From: an uncultured Campylobacter sp.
GTDB taxonomy: Bacteria > Campylobacterota > Campylobacteria > Campylobacterales > Campylobacteraceae
Assembly: GCF_938030815.1 (NCBI RefSeq)
Contig: NZ_CALHII010000031.1
Span: forward strand, 1-6,423
Direction of reading: 5' to 3'
DNA: 6,423 nt
The notes under the pieces are model-generated. The model did not search any database. It saw only the letters and a list, made by a program, of their open reading frames with translations, and was not told the DNA's origin. This document shows positions 5,970 to 6,423 of this stretch, one piece after another. A program made the position numbers and the translations under genes. Position 1 is the stretch's first letter; each line of letters starts with the position of its first letter.

Positions 5970-6410
5970 GTGAATAAAAACGATACGATAAAAGCAATAG
6001 AGAAGTTTGTAAGTTCTCAAGAAATGACGATGTTTCGCCTGAAAAAGGGTATCTACGGCGATGCGATGAAAAACCTGGATCAGGTTTTTACGCCGTATAA
6101 GGAGTTCGCCGAGTTTTTCAAAAATCCCGCAAATAGGCTGCAGGAGCTGTTAGGCAACATCGCGTACGAATCGATTTTAAACTACACTGAAGCAGGGCTA
6201 TCGCACTGCGAGAAGATCCACTCGATCTATTTTGTGGAATCCAAAGGATTTTTCAAAAGTGGGCTAAAGTATATCGAGCCTGATGCGACCGCGAGAGAAA
6301 GAGCCAAGAGCTATTACGACAAATTGCTGGAAAATAATGAGAAGCTTAACGAATATATCGATATCGGCTTGCAAAGGCTACATGGCTTAGAAGCAAAGGG
6401 TTTCGAGTAG
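5970..6410 (+). CDS. Uncharacterised helical protein, 146 residues
   Basis: I do not recognise this protein. It begins with GTG at 5970; AAAAGGG at 5954-5960, nine bases upstream, and a perfect TATAAT further up support this start. The 146-residue product has no signal peptide or membrane segment and should be cytoplasmic. It is rich in Lys, Glu, Phe and Tyr and reads as mostly alpha-helix, with amphipathic stretches such as MKNLDQVFTPYKEFAEFF and a charged C-terminal helix (SYYDKLLENNEKLNEYIDIG). Phasin-like or other helical-bundle proteins have a similar texture, but there is no motif to support that. It has a single Cys (in SHCEKIH). The gap of 134 bp from the Fur-family gene and its own promoter argue against co-transcription with it, though Zur control cannot be excluded. 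Confidence 0.85.
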   Translation: MNKNDTIKAIEKFVSSQEMTMFRLKKGIYGDAMKNLDQVFTPYKEFAEFFKNPANRLQELLGNIAYESILNYTEAGLSHCEKIHSIYFVESKGFFKSGLKYIEPDATARERAKSYYDKLLENNEKLNEYIDIGLQRLHGLEAKGFE

Positions 6411-6423
6411 GCTAGCTTTGAGG

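Overview
The window looks like chromosomal DNA from a Campylobacter of the higher-GC, mostly oral group (C. gracilis, C. rectus and C. showae are the sort of species meant). The evidence is the mix of moderately GC-rich genes with non-coding DNA dense in TAAATTT/AAATTTA, extended -10 promoters without clear -35 boxes, and the protein types. The genus call is inference; the species is not determined.

Layout. Positions 2-343 (+) are the 3' end of serA (phosphoglycerate dehydrogenase, ACT domain), followed by a hairpin at 360-382. Positions 384-938 hold no convincing gene and carry most of fourteen AAATTT hexamers. On the minus strand, 1890 to 939 is a DUF3137-type membrane protein gene broken by three one-base changes, each in an A/T homopolymer of 6-7. 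Correcting all three restores a 316-residue protein. Next on the minus strand come zevAB-like (4436-2133) and znuA (5366-4440), which lie head to tail with three bases between them. Divergent from znuA on the plus strand is a small Fur-family regulator (5482-5835), and then a separate helical protein of unknown function (5970-6410).

The core of the window is a compact zinc-acquisition locus. It has a periplasmic zinc-binding protein with a 20-histidine loop (ZnuA), and one 767-residue polypeptide that appears to fuse the periplasmic ZevA part (DUF1007, with an EF-hand-like loop) to the ZevB/NicO permease through a long low-complexity linker. A Fur-family repressor, likely Zur, is read from the same 115-bp divergent promoter region. 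Overlapping palindromes there (5408-5424) sit just upstream of the best znuA -10 element, where a repressor operator would be expected. No znuB or znuC is present here, so ZnuA is paired with a Zev-type permease and not with its usual ABC partners, at least locally.

Points most worth checking are the ZevA-ZevB fusion and its two low-complexity segments, the ZnuA-Zev pairing, the candidate operator, the loss of the usual histidine sensing motif in the regulator, and the triple homopolymer frameshift in the DUF3137 gene.
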